The notes under the pieces are model-generated. The model was not told the DNA's origin and searched no databases. It was given only the letters and a program-made list of their open reading frames with translations. From Vreelandella aquamarina (GTDB lineage: Bacteria; Pseudomonadota; Gammaproteobacteria; Pseudomonadales; Halomonadaceae): DNA of 64,000 nucleotides. The translations under genes and the position numbers were made by a program. Of this stretch, positions 54,757 to 64,000 are shown piece after piece. The stretch lies in NCBI RefSeq assembly GCF_020075495.1, contig NZ_JABYQT010000007.1, positions 1-64,000 on the forward strand, read 5' to 3'. Within the stretch, counting starts at the first letter, position 1, and each line of letters opens with the position of its first letter.

Positions 54757-54833
54757 TGGTAGGACCAGGCGGATTTGAACCGCCGACCTCCACGATGTCA
54801 ACGTGGCGCTCTAACCAACTGAGCTATGGTCCT
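54757..54833 (-). tRNA. tRNA-Val (anticodon GAC), copy 1
   Basis: Read on the minus strand: acceptor AGGACCA pairs with TGGTCCT, a D-arm with GCTCAGTTGGTTAGAGC, anticodon loop TTGACAT giving GAC (54797-54799 on the plus strand read GTC), T-arm GGTTCAAATCC, and an encoded CCA. 77 nt. Reads GUC and GUU. Followed by a terminator. Confidence 0.97.
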
Positions 54834-54849
54834 GAAACTGGATTGCCGA

Positions 54850-54926
54850 TGGTAGGACCAGGCGGATTTGAACCGCCGACCTCCACGATGTCAACGTGGC
54901 GCTCTAACCAACTGAGCTATGGTCCT
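54850..54926 (-). tRNA. tRNA-Val (anticodon GAC), copy 2
   Basis: Identical to the other copy over the full 77 nt, with anticodon loop TTGACAT, intact cloverleaf and CCA. It is first transcribed, 16 bp upstream of copy 1 on the minus strand, and has the promoter TTGCAA-N16-TAGAAT just upstream. Confidence 0.97.
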
Positions 54927-54944
54927 GCTGGGCAACGGATGCGT

Positions 54945-54972
54945 ATTCTACTGATATATCCCCATATTGCAA
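54945..54972 (-). promoter_or_regulatory. tRNA-Val promoter
   Basis: Minus strand TTGCAA (54972-54967) and TAGAAT (54950-54945), spacer 16, followed by a GC-containing discriminator, close to the 5' end of the first tRNA at 54926. Confidence 0.65.
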
Positions 54973-55102
54973 GTAACTTTTTTCTCGCTGACTACCAGAT
55001 TTACACGCTATACATCGATAAAATCACGACTCATGTAATGTGCTTAACTTTTGCAAATTCCGATGATCCACTCTTGCCACCCTACTCTCGGGGAGATAGA
55101 CC

Positions 55103-56176
55103 ATGCTTGCCCTTCTGATCACGTGTCTGGCATCGCTATTGCTGGTCGCCACGCTGGTTGCGCGGCTTCCCCTGCGCTGGTGGTGGATTCGATGCTTCGA
55201 ATTTCCTCGCGTGCAGATGGCATTTCTCTCTCTTGCGTGCGGTGTAATCGGCTTTTGTTTGCTTGACCCCGGCGTGTGGCGCTCTGCAACGTGGCTCATG
55301 GTACTGATCACTCTGGCAATACAGTGTCGCTACATCCTTCCCTGGACTCGCCTGTGGCGCGTCCAGGTATGCAAGGCGGCTGCCGATGCGCCCGAAGATC
55401 AGCGGGTAACTCTTTTGATCGCCAACGTGCTGACGCCTAACCGGCACCATGAAGGCCTGATTGCCATGATCCACCAGCACCAGCCGGATATCATTCTGAC
55501 GCTGGAATCCGATCAGTGGTGGCAGGATCAGCTGGATCCCGAACTCGAGGAAAGCTGGCATTACAGCGTGAAAGTGCCGCTGGACAACCTGTACGGCATG
55601 CACCTGTATTCCCGATTGCCGCTAGAGGATACAGCGGTCAAATGGCTGATTCAGGATGATATTCCATCCATCCATACCCGAGTAAGGCTTGAGAGCGGCG
55701 ACACCATCAGGCTTTATGCAGTACACCCTAGACCCCCCGCCCCATCCGAAAGCGAAAAATCGCTATGGCGAGACGCAGAACTTCTATGGGTGGGTCAGGA
55801 AGTTCACGAAAACCCCGGCCCAACCCTGGTGGCCGGCGACCTGAACGATGTGGCGTGGTCGATCACCACACGGCTTTTTTGTCGCATCAGCGGGATGCTG
55901 GACCCACGGCGCGGCAGGGGCATGTTCAGCACCTTCCACGCCAAGAATCCCCTGCTACGCTGGCCGCTCGATCATATTTTCGTCACTCGCCACTTTACGC
56001 TGGTCGACATAAAGCGACTCGATGCCTTTGGCTCGGATCATTTCCCTATTCTGGCTTCCTTCTGCTACCGCCCTGATCGTGAGCATGAGCAAGCAACGCC
56101 CACCGCTACCAATGAAGAGCGTGAGGAAGCCCGACAGACCATTCATGAAGGCAAGACCGAAAAGCAGCAAACCTGA
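55103..56176 (+). CDS. Endonuclease/exonuclease/phosphatase-family membrane protein
   Basis: 357 residues. GGGGAG lies eight bases before the ATG. Two or three N-terminal helices (about 1-80) are followed by the EEP domain: TLLIANVLTPNRH, DIILTLESD, VAGDLNDVAW and LDHIFVT..., GSDHFPIL, which match the catalytic Glu, Asp-Asn and Asp-His of the fold. Substrate unknown; relatives hydrolyse phosphodiesters in lipids or nucleic acids. Anchored in the inner membrane with the domain probably periplasmic. It converges with fumC. Confidence 0.85.
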   Translation: MLALLITCLASLLLVATLVARLPLRWWWIRCFEFPRVQMAFLSLACGVIGFCLLDPGVWRSATWLMVLITLAIQCRYILPWTRLWRVQVCKAAADAPEDQRVTLLIANVLTPNRHHEGLIAMIHQHQPDIILTLESDQWWQDQLDPELEESWHYSVKVPLDNLYGMHLYSRLPLEDTAVKWLIQDDIPSIHTRVRLESGDTIRLYAVHPRPPAPSESEKSLWRDAELLWVGQEVHENPGPTLVAGDLNDVAWSITTRLFCRISGMLDPRRGRGMFSTFHAKNPLLRWPLDHIFVTRHFTLVDIKRLDAFGSDHFPILASFCYRPDREHEQATPTATNEEREEARQTIHEGKTEKQQT

Positions 56177-56181
56177 CCGGC

Positions 56182-57558
<1,377 letters not shown>

Positions 57559-57940
57559 GTGTTTCGCTCCTCATATAGCCGTCTGATTGATCGAAAAAAG
57601 CAGTCGCCAAGAGATTCTTGCAGGGGTTGGCAACTATTCAAGCTAGCCGTTCTCCTGGCTCTGGTAAAACGGTGTTCAATCATAATCTTCAGACACTGCC
57701 TGATAGACGTGCCATCAACAGCATGGAAGATCAACAGAAGGTAGCCAAAGACCGGACTGAGCGTGTGGAAGGCGACGTGGGCAAAGTCGCAGCGCTGCAG
57801 CAGTATTTTCAAAAGAGGCAAAAACTCACCGAAGAAAGCATCAAAAGACGCAGCCGGCAGTCCGCCAGATGCGTAAAGACGCCTGATCCGCAACATCTGC
57901 TGCACCCCCTTCATACCTCTTCGAAGGTACTCGCGGGCTT
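57559..57940. other. fumC-hda intergenic region, no gene supported
   Basis: 382 bp between two genes on the minus strand. A minus frame crosses it but would overlap fumC by 310 bp in a different frame, and a plus frame (57618-58070) would overlap the 3' end of hda by 130 bp. Neither has good codon bias or a recognisable family, and neither matches known neighbours. I take it as non-coding or a decayed gene. A fumC ribosome site and leader lie at its left end. Confidence 0.55.
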
Positions 57941-58645
57941 TTACCAGCTCAACGCTGCCTTGACGAAAGGAATGGTGAGTTTTCGCTTGGCTGAAAGAGA
58001 TGCCTGGTCGAGCGTTTCGATCGCCCGGCAAAGCTCGCCAAGCTCACGCGGGCCGCGATGCAGTATATAGCGCCCCACGTCATCCGGCAGTTGCAGCCCT
58101 CTCACGTGGGCACGCAGCTTAAGCGCGGCCAGACGTGCCTCATCATCCAGGGGGTTCAGGTGAAAGGTTACCCCCCAGCTCAATCGTGACGCGAGGTCCG
58201 GCAAGGCGATATCGAGCTGGCGAGGTGGCGCATTCGAGGCAATCACCAGTTGCTTGCCGGCATCACGCAGCCGATTGAAGGCGTGAAACAGCGCTTCCTC
58301 CCAGCGCTTGCGGCCCACTACATACTCCAGGTCATCAATGGCGACCAGATCGAGTCGCTCGATATCTTCAAGCATCAGCGGCGGGAAATGACCAAGGTCG
58401 GCAAGCGGCAGATAGAGCGCCCGCCTGTCGGCATCGGAAGCGGCGTGACATGCCGCTTGAAGCAAGTGGCTACGGCCGCTTCCCGGCGCGCCCCACAAGT
58501 AGATGAACGGTTCTGAATGAGGCTTGAGCTGATGGGTCAGGTGTTCGACCAGTGATGCATTAGCCCCTGAAGCGTAATAGTTATCGAAGGTTGCATCATC
58601 GCGCAACCCTACTCCTAACGGCAGCTGTGCCGGCATTCGGCTCAT
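57941..58645 (-). CDS. hda: DnaA regulatory inactivator Hda
   Basis: 234 residues, a short AAA+ protein like the DnaA ATPase core without DNA-binding domain. P-loop GAPGSGRSHLLQA, LVAIDDLEYV (Walker B), and ASNAPPRQL (sensor 1) are present. N-terminal QLPLGV is the beta-clamp binding motif region. Hda with the clamp promotes ATP hydrolysis on DnaA to block re-initiation. It starts in a four-base ATGA overlap with the upstream perM gene. Confidence 0.92.
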   Translation of the reverse strand: MSRMPAQLPLGVGLRDDATFDNYYASGANASLVEHLTHQLKPHSEPFIYLWGAPGSGRSHLLQAACHAASDADRRALYLPLADLGHFPPLMLEDIERLDLVAIDDLEYVVGRKRWEEALFHAFNRLRDAGKQLVIASNAPPRQLDIALPDLASRLSWGVTFHLNPLDDEARLAALKLRAHVRGLQLPDDVGRYILHRGPRELGELCRAIETLDQASLSAKRKLTIPFVKAALSW

Positions 58646-59754
58646 GATGATTCCCTTTCGTCGTGACGACCTAGCCCATCATGGTGGTTTAAAGACGGTA
58701 ATGAGCGCGGCTCGGCTCTGTAGAGCGTGCTCTGCTTGTAACGATCGTTCAACTCCCGAAGAAGTACCATGAAAACAGCCGCGGCGGGTAGCGCTAACAG
58801 CACCCCGGTAAACCCGAAGACGTTACCCCCTGCCAGCACGGCAAAGATAACCGCTACCGGATGCAGGCCGATCTTATCACCCAGAAGTTTGGGCTGCAGT
58901 ATGACACTTTCTGCGACCTGGCCGATACTAAATACCACGACCACCCCGAGCACTGCCCACCACGTACCGAATTGAAATAGCGCAACAATCAGGGCAACGG
59001 CAATCCCCACGATGAAACCCAGGAAGGGAACGAAGCTGACGACACCTGAAACGAATCCAATCAAGAGCCCGAAGTTGAGCCCCATCAGCGTCAGCCCCGT
59101 GGCGTAGATTCCCCCCAGGCACAGCATGACCAGCAACTGCCCGCGCAGAAACGATGCCAGCACTTCATCACAGCGCCGGGCCAGGCGAAATACATCGCTC
59201 GCCCACTGGCGTGGCACCAGACTTGCGATGTTGCTCAACATCCGATTCCAGTCGAGCAACAGATAGAACGTCACTACGGGAATCAGCGCGATATAGGTAA
59301 TCCAGGTCATGAATGCCATTCCCGAGCGCCCAATATGACCAAGCGCCTGAGCCAGGTAGCTGCCTGCATCGCGCCAGTTTTCCACCAGCACTTCACGCAC
59401 ATTGGAAATCTCGGCACGTAGATCGTAGCCGGTCCACTCCTGGATCTGGGGTGCCAGAACAGTTTCTACCCAGGCGAAGATACCGGGTACGGCGTCACCC
59501 AACTGCTTGATCTGTTGTACCACCAGCGGTATGAAGATCAGCAGACTGGCACTCAGCACAATCAGCAACACAAGAAACACAAGGCTTACGGCAAGTGGCC
59601 GTTTCATGCCCAGACGCTGAAAATAGTTAGTCAGCGGGTCAGCCAGATAGGCCAGCACCATACTTGCCACAAACGGCATGAGCACCGAGTTGAGCAGATA
59701 GATCAATCCAGCCACTACCAACAGCAGCACCAACCCCAACCATGTGTTTCGCAT
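58642..59754 (-). CDS. AI-2E family transporter (PerM-like)
   Basis: 370 residues, with about seven or eight membrane helices typical of the family (MPFVASMVLAYLADPL at the N-half; LGFIVGIAVALI, QVAESVILQPKLLGDKIGLHPVAVIFAVLAGG in the C-half). Substrate unknown; E. coli PerM is the near relative and also precedes hda. The gene overlaps hda by four bases. Confidence 0.9.
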   Translation of the reverse strand: MRNTWLGLVLLLVVAGLIYLLNSVLMPFVASMVLAYLADPLTNYFQRLGMKRPLAVSLVFLVLLIVLSASLLIFIPLVVQQIKQLGDAVPGIFAWVETVLAPQIQEWTGYDLRAEISNVREVLVENWRDAGSYLAQALGHIGRSGMAFMTWITYIALIPVVTFYLLLDWNRMLSNIASLVPRQWASDVFRLARRCDEVLASFLRGQLLVMLCLGGIYATGLTLMGLNFGLLIGFVSGVVSFVPFLGFIVGIAVALIVALFQFGTWWAVLGVVVVFSIGQVAESVILQPKLLGDKIGLHPVAVIFAVLAGGNVFGFTGVLLALPAAAVFMVLLRELNDRYKQSTLYRAEPRSLPSLNHHDGLGRHDERESS

Positions 59755-59868
59755 TGTCTGACTCTCCTTCCTGGATCCATCAATCGCGGCTTACGTGCTG
59801 AATAGTAACAAAAATCGCGCCCATGAAGACCTCAACTGCATACCAGCGATGCGGCTTGCGCTACTGGG

Positions 59869-59877
59869 TGGTACAAT
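59869..59877 (+). promoter_or_regulatory. Extended -10 promoter of purM
   Basis: TGG-TACAAT (59869-59877) is an extended -10 motif. The -35 at the usual distance is weak (GATGCG). The start would be near 59884, about 70 nt before the purM ATG. Confidence 0.45.
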
Positions 59878-59952
59878 TCGCTGCAGTTATTGCCCGGCAC
59901 TGGCCAACGCGCCAGCACTACCCGTACTGCTATAGGCTTCACAGGAACCGTC

Positions 59953-61020
59953 ATGACCGAGACTTCCACTTCTCCGGCTACTCCTTCACTCAGCTACAAG
60001 GATGCCGGTGTCGATATTGATGCTGGGAATGCCCTGGTTGACCGCATCAAACACGTTGCCAAGCGCACCACGCGCCCTGAGGTAATGGGCGGCCTGGGCG
60101 GCTTTGGCGCACTGTGCGAACTACCGGCAGGCTACAAGCAACCTGTACTGGTATCGGGCACCGATGGCGTGGGTACCAAGCTGCGCCTGGCCATGAATCT
60201 TGGCAGGCACGACACCATTGGTATCGACCTGGTGGCCATGTGTGTCAACGACTTGATCGTTGCCGGCGCCGAGCCGCTTCTGTTCCTAGACTACTATGCC
60301 ACGGGCAAGCTGGATGTGGATATTGCCGCTGACGTGGTCACCGGTATCGGTGCAGGCTGCGAGCTTGCCGGTTGCGCGCTGGTAGGTGGCGAAACAGCGG
60401 AAATGCCGGGCATGTATGAAGGCAGCGATTATGACCTGGCAGGCTTTTGTGTCGGTGTCGTGGAAAAGTCCGACATCCTCGATGGCAGCAAGGTTGGCAA
60501 GGGTGATGTGCTGCTCGGGCTCGCCTCCTCTGGCCCGCACTCCAACGGCTATTCGCTGATTCGCAAGATTCTCGAGGTAAGCAATGCCTCTCTGGATACC
60601 CAGGTAGGCGATGCATCGCTTGGCGATGCGCTGATGGCGCCGACGCGAATCTATGTCAAATCGCTGCTCTCGCTGATGCGGGATACCTCGCTTTCGGTCC
60701 ATGCGCTTTCCCATATTACCGGCGGCGGTCTGCTTGAAAACATCCCCCGCGTCTTGCCGGACCATCTCGCAGCGCATATCGACATCGGCACCTGGCAGCG
60801 CCCTGGCGTATTTGATTGGCTCAAAACGCAAGGTAATGTCAACGAAACCGAAATGCATCGTGTACTGAACTGCGGCATTGGCATGGTCGTGGTGGTTCCA
60901 GCGGCAGAAGCCGAGCAGAGCATGGCCCATCTTCAGGCACAGGGTGAAACAGTCTACCGCATCGGCCATGTCATCGAGCGCCAGGATGAAGCGGTAGTGC
61001 TGGAGAATCTGCCGGCATGA
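59953..61020 (+). CDS. purM: Phosphoribosylformylglycinamidine cyclo-ligase
   Basis: 355 residues from the ATG at 59953 (AGGAA five bases upstream); the frame to 59890 is discounted. [20 protein letters not shown] at the N terminus, [12 protein letters not shown] and the [11 protein letters not shown] motif are characteristic. It forms aminoimidazole ribotide in de novo purine synthesis. The stop overlaps the purN start (ATGA). Confidence 0.96.
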   Translation: MTETSTSPATPSLSYKDAGVDIDAGNALVDRIKHVAKRTTRPEVMGGLGGFGALCELPAGYKQPVLVSGTDGVGTKLRLAMNLGRHDTIGIDLVAMCVNDLIVAGAEPLLFLDYYATGKLDVDIAADVVTGIGAGCELAGCALVGGETAEMPGMYEGSDYDLAGFCVGVVEKSDILDGSKVGKGDVLLGLASSGPHSNGYSLIRKILEVSNASLDTQVGDASLGDALMAPTRIYVKSLLSLMRDTSLSVHALSHITGGGLLENIPRVLPDHLAAHIDIGTWQRPGVFDWLKTQGNVNETEMHRVLNCGIGMVVVVPAAEAEQSMAHLQAQGETVYRIGHVIERQDEAVVLENLPA

Positions 61021-61757
61021 GCAGTACCGATTACCCAAGCGATACGATGACCGACATGACGCCGGAACCCGTTGGCGCCCGTCGCGTGGTGGTGCTGATT
61101 TCAGGTAGCGGCAGCAACCTGCAAGCGCTGATCGATGCCCAGACCCATGATCGGCTCGGCGGCGAGATTGTAGCGGTCATCTCCAATGAACATGACGCCT
61201 ACGGCTTGAAACGCGCCCACGAAGCAGGCATCGAGGCCGTTGCCCTGCCGCACCGAGAATACGACAGCCGCGATGCCTATGATGGTGCGCTGATCAAGGT
61301 CATCGAGCGTCATGAACCCGACCTGATCGTCCTGGCGGGTTTCATGCGCATTCTGACGCCGCGTTTTGTACAGCGTTTTCTAGGGCGCATGCTCAATATC
61401 CACCCATCACTTCTTCCCGCGTACCAGGGCTTGAATACGCATACCCGCGCACTGGCAGACGGTGTCGCAAGCCATGGCTGTAGCGTGCACTTCGTTACCG
61501 AAGAGCTGGATGGCGGCCCGGTAGTGCTTCAGGCAGAGCTGGCCGTGACGGAAGAGGACACCGCCGAAACACTGAAAGAGAAGGTACACGCCCGCGAGCA
61601 CCTGATCTATCCGATCGCGGTTCAGTGGTTCCTGCAAGGCCGCCTGCAGTTCAGTCCCGAAGGCGCCAAGATGGATGGACATCTACTGCCCCCCCACGGC
61701 ATGCGCCTTTCTCATGAAGACGCTGCCGAAGAGCTCGACGAAGAAACCGACACATAG
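61017..61757 (+). CDS. purN: Phosphoribosylglycinamide formyltransferase
   Basis: 246 residues. [33 protein letters not shown] (catalytic Asn-His) and [11 protein letters not shown] (catalytic Asp) show the formyltransferase. It transfers a formyl group from 10-formyltetrahydrofolate to GAR. A four-base overlap ties it to purM. Its acidic tail ([13 protein letters not shown]) is somewhat long, in keeping with a salt-adapted proteome. Confidence 0.95.
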   Translation: MSSTDYPSDTMTDMTPEPVGARRVVVLISGSGSNLQALIDAQTHDRLGGEIVAVISNEHDAYGLKRAHEAGIEAVALPHREYDSRDAYDGALIKVIERHEPDLIVLAGFMRILTPRFVQRFLGRMLNIHPSLLPAYQGLNTHTRALADGVASHGCSVHFVTEELDGGPVVLQAELAVTEEDTAETLKEKVHAREHLIYPIAVQWFLQGRLQFSPEGAKMDGHLLPPHGMRLSHEDAAEELDEETDT

Positions 61758-61790
61758 TCTGCTCCTTAGCGTTCGAGTAGCTCTGTACCA

Positions 61791-61822
61791 AAAAGCCTTG
61801 CGGAAAACCGCAAGGCTTTTTT
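61791..61822. terminator. Bidirectional terminator between purN and dcd
   Basis: AAAAGCCTTGCGG (61791-61803) and CCGCAAGGCTTTT (61808-61820) with an AAAA loop and flanking A- and T-runs. It ends purMN on the plus strand and dcd on the minus strand. Confidence 0.9.
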
Positions 61823-61840
61823 GCAACATGAAGCGCGGTA

Positions 61841-62407
61841 TCAGGTACGCGGCAAGGTGACGCCGCGCTGCCCCATGTATTTGCCGCCTCGATCCTTGTA
61901 GGACGTTTCGCACACTTCGTCGGATTCCAGAAACAGCATCTGTGCCACACCCTCATGGGCGTAAATCTTGGCGGGCAGATTGGTGGTATTGGAAAACTCG
62001 AGCGTCACGTGGCCTTCCCACTCGGGCTCAAGCGGCGTCACATTGACGATGATACCGCAGCGCGCGTAGGTGGATTTACCCAGACAGATAGTCAGTACAT
62101 TGCGCGGAATACGAAAGTACTCGACGGTTCGCGCCAGGGCAAAGGAGTTGGGCGGAATGATGCACACATCACCTTTCACATCCACGAAACTCTTGGCGTC
62201 AAACGCCTTGGGGTCGACGATGGCCGAGTGGATATTGGTGAATACCTTGAACTCGTCGGCGCAGCGCACATCGTAGCCATAGCTCGAGGTGCCGTAGGAA
62301 ATGACTCGCTGATCATTGACATAGCGAACCTGTTCCGCCTCGAACGGCTCGATCATGGCGTCGCCTTGCGCCATGCGACGAATCCACTTATCAGATTTGA
62401 TGCTCAT
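61841..62407 (-). CDS. dcd: dCTP deaminase
   Basis: 188 residues, trimeric beta-barrel family. Motifs [29 protein letters not shown] and the QMLFLES strand match, with catalytic Glu in LEPEWEG region. It deaminates dCTP to dUTP, the main source of dUMP in gammaproteobacteria. It starts 9 bp after apbC, so they form an operon. Confidence 0.95.
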   Translation of the reverse strand: MSIKSDKWIRRMAQGDAMIEPFEAEQVRYVNDQRVISYGTSSYGYDVRCADEFKVFTNIHSAIVDPKAFDAKSFVDVKGDVCIIPPNSFALARTVEYFRIPRNVLTICLGKSTYARCGIIVNVTPLEPEWEGHVTLEFSNTTNLPAKIYAHEGVAQMLFLESDEVCETSYKDRGGKYMGQRGVTLPRT

Positions 62408-62416
62408 GCGTTACTT

Positions 62417-63217
62417 CTACTCGCTGAAAGAAATGGTGGGGCCATCATTTGCACTGGCACTCACTGATTGGGCAACCTGACGGGCAATCTCGGCAAAGGT
62501 CTGACTGATGTTACTATCGGGTTCTGACACAACGCTCGGCTTGCCCGAATCCGCAAGTTCACGAATCGAAAGCGTCAGTGGCAGGCGGCCAAGCACGGCT
62601 GTCTGATACTCCTGAGCAATCCGGTCGCCTCCGCCGGTACCGAAAATGGCGGCTTCATGGCCGCACTTTTCACAGTGATAAAGGCTCATGTTCTCGACCA
62701 CGCCCAGCACCGGCACATTGACCTTGCGGAACATTTCGATCCCCTTGCGCGCATCCAGCAGCGCAATATCCTGGGGAGTGGTAACGATGACCGCGCCGGA
62801 TACCGGCACTTTCTGCGCCAGCGTCAGTTGGATATCTCCGGTGCCGGGCGGCATGTCGATCAGCAGGAAATCAAGGTTATCCCACTGCGTCTGGGTGAGC
62901 ATCTGCTGAAAGGCTCCCACGACCATCGGCCCGCGCCAGACCATTGCTTCACGGGTATTGACCATGAACGCCATGGACATGGCTTGAAGACCGTGAGCCT
63001 TCAGTGGCAAGAACTTGTTGTCACCCGTTGCTTGCGGGCGCACACCTTCTTCGACCCCAAGCATCTGAGCTTGACTAGGGCCGTAAATATCAGCATCGAG
63101 CACACCGACCCGGTAACCCAGCGCCGATAGCGCCAGCGCCAGATTTACCGTGACTGTCGATTTGCCCACCCCACCTTTGCCCGATGCCACTGCGACAATA
63201 TGCTTGACGCCGTCCAT
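62417..63217 (-). CDS. apbC: Iron-sulphur cluster carrier ATPase (Mrp/ApbC)
   Basis: 266 residues. Deviant Walker A GKGGVGKSTVTVNLA at about residue 13, LLIDMPPGTGDIQLT (Walker B), and the CEKCG pair that binds the cluster. The N-terminal DUF59 domain of longer Mrp proteins is missing, so the protein is the short form. It carries Fe-S clusters to target proteins. GAGGAGT precedes the ATG. Confidence 0.92.
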   Translation of the reverse strand: MDGVKHIVAVASGKGGVGKSTVTVNLALALSALGYRVGVLDADIYGPSQAQMLGVEEGVRPQATGDNKFLPLKAHGLQAMSMAFMVNTREAMVWRGPMVVGAFQQMLTQTQWDNLDFLLIDMPPGTGDIQLTLAQKVPVSGAVIVTTPQDIALLDARKGIEMFRKVNVPVLGVVENMSLYHCEKCGHEAAIFGTGGGDRIAQEYQTAVLGRLPLTLSIRELADSGKPSVVSEPDSNISQTFAEIARQVAQSVSASANDGPTISFSE

Positions 63218-63302
63218 TTAGTCGCACTCCTCTTGTAGGTAGATCGTTCGATTGAGCCAAATGATACTCGCTGAGCGCGTTTTCATAAACTAACAAACCA
63301 AA

Positions 63303-63332
63303 AAGCGGATGCTGGTCACCCAGCATCCGCTT
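63303..63332 (-). terminator. Terminator after the coiled-coil gene
   Basis: AAGCGGATGCTGG (63303-63315) pairs with CCAGCATCCGCTT (63320-63332), a 13-bp stem with a TCAC loop; on the minus strand TTTTT follows. It separates the gene at 63363 from apbC. Confidence 0.9.
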
Positions 63333-63362
63333 GAACGATTGCCCAAGGCGGTAAAGAACGCC

Positions 63363-64000
63363 TTACTGAGCGCTACCCTGTTGCTGGCTTGCGTCAGCAT
63401 CATTGGCCGCTTCCTGATTCCGCTGATTCTGCGCGGAACCGCTATCATCAGAGGCTTCACCTTCAGGCGTCGCATCCTCCTGCTCGCCGGCAAGGGTCGG
63501 CACGTCGCCGCTTTCTACATCATCGACACTACCCAGGCGCTGATCAAGTGAAGAGAGCTCTTCACGCCATTCGCGCAGCTGTGTCTCCAGCCGCGACAGC
63601 TGCACCTGGCGCGCCTCGATATCGCTTTCGACACTAGCCACTTCATCACGGCCAATATCCAGCGCCGTCATCAGGTCATCCATTTCGCTTCGCACCTGAC
63701 TCAAGCTTTCGTCCTCCTGCTCACGAAGCTCGACCAAGGAATCGACTTCGGTCTGCAGTTCATCACGCTCACTGGTGATCGACTCGCGCTGGCTTTGCAT
63801 ATCATCGAGCTCGTCCTGCGCTGTCGAAATTTGCTCCTGCAGACGGCTGAGCTGATCATTGGCCTGGCTGATCTGGTCCTCGAGCTCGGATAACTCTTCT
63901 TCGGCGTTTCCTAGCGCGTCGATAGCTTCCTGGCGCTGCTCTTCAGCCTGTTGACGCGCCGTCTCGGCTTCCTGACGGGCCTCGTCGGCACTTTCGCGTG
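63363..64000 (-). CDS. Coiled-coil protein, C-terminal part (partial)
   Basis: An open frame without a stop runs from 63363 to the window edge, so at least 212 residues of the C terminus are present and the start is outside. The sequence is Glu-, Gln- and Arg-rich with heptads (for example EEQRQEAIDALGNAEEEL and EQISTAQDELDDMQSQRE), a long coiled coil. It ends in an acidic and Gln-Asn-Asp-rich low-complexity tail. I cannot name the family from this part; large cell-envelope or chromosome-structure proteins are possible. An internal ATG at 63800 is not the start. Confidence 0.8.
   Translation of the reverse strand, partial: RESADEARQEAETARQQAEEQRQEAIDALGNAEEELSELEDQISQANDQLSRLQEQISTAQDELDDMQSQRESITSERDELQTEVDSLVELREQEDESLSQVRSEMDDLMTALDIGRDEVASVESDIEARQVQLSRLETQLREWREELSSLDQRLGSVDDVESGDVPTLAGEQEDATPEGEASDDSGSAQNQRNQEAANDADASQQQGSAQ

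Overview
The window looks like one contiguous piece of chromosome from a halophilic gammaproteobacterium close to Halomonas. This rests on the 16S rRNA 5' end at the left edge, gammaproteobacterial gene orders (psrA-lexA beside nagZ, pqiABC, cydABDC), high-GC codon use and acidic surface-rich proteins. The genus is inference. I see no phage, insertion sequence, integron or CRISPR. Almost everything is core or near-core metabolism packed in short operons.

Layout. 1-360: 5' end of a 16S rRNA gene on the minus strand with its leader, boxA and promoter. 361-8378 (minus): an ADA-superfamily deaminase, a cydABDC operon (bd oxidase of the cyanide-insensitive type plus its thiol exporter) and a Na+/Ca2+ exchanger. 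8575-16963 (plus): pqiABC, rhlE behind a structured leader, an unknown gene, a CynX-type transporter, ansA, DUF2789. 16969-18040 (minus): VTT membrane protein and SRPBCC protein. 18236-20701 (plus): queC-queE-queD preQ0 operon plus a YkgJ-like gene; QueD is double length. 20724-25309 (minus): miaE and a 1299-residue BTAD/cyclase-like/NTPase/TPR regulator. 25902-30576 (plus): acnB and a membrane-anchored GDPD. 30655-41000: ggt, ppsA/ppsR, hpt, nagZ, an L,D-transpeptidase, psrA/lexA, purU. 41027-42691: ribonuclease J. 42744-49739 (minus): moaE, a moaC-moaD fusion, mobB, then a nucleobase salvage block (uraA, upp, ung, gpt, apt, NCS2 permease). 49937-54138: ribE, then metNIQ under a SAM-II riboswitch with terminator, then msrC. 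54422-54651: a probable CsrB/RsmZ-type small RNA. 54757-54926: two identical tRNA-Val(GAC). 55103-64000: an EEP-family gene, fumC, hda-perM, purMN, dcd, apbC and the end of a coiled-coil protein.

The two strongest non-coding findings are (i) a roughly 120-nt plus-strand RNA at about 54524-54646 with four CAGGnnG elements, three in short hairpin loops, ending in a perfect terminator, which is the signature of RNAs that sequester CsrA/RsmA, and (ii) a SAM-II aptamer at 50846-50915 directly followed by an intrinsic terminator whose 5' arm can pair with the aptamer's pseudoknot strand. The strongest coding oddities are the MoaC-MoaD fusion, the two-domain QueD with complementary active-site halves, and the large regulator in an apparent operon with miaE.

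Themes. Methionine: SAM-sensing control of methionine import next to free methionine sulfoxide reductase. Nucleobases: uracil and purine uptake and phosphoribosyl salvage are grouped with uracil-DNA glycosylase. Respiration: a bd oxidase with CydDC and an FNR/Anr-like box upstream. Cell-wall recycling and stress: nagZ, an L,D-transpeptidase, psrA and lexA, with a PsrA-like operator and LexA boxes visible in the divergent promoter region.
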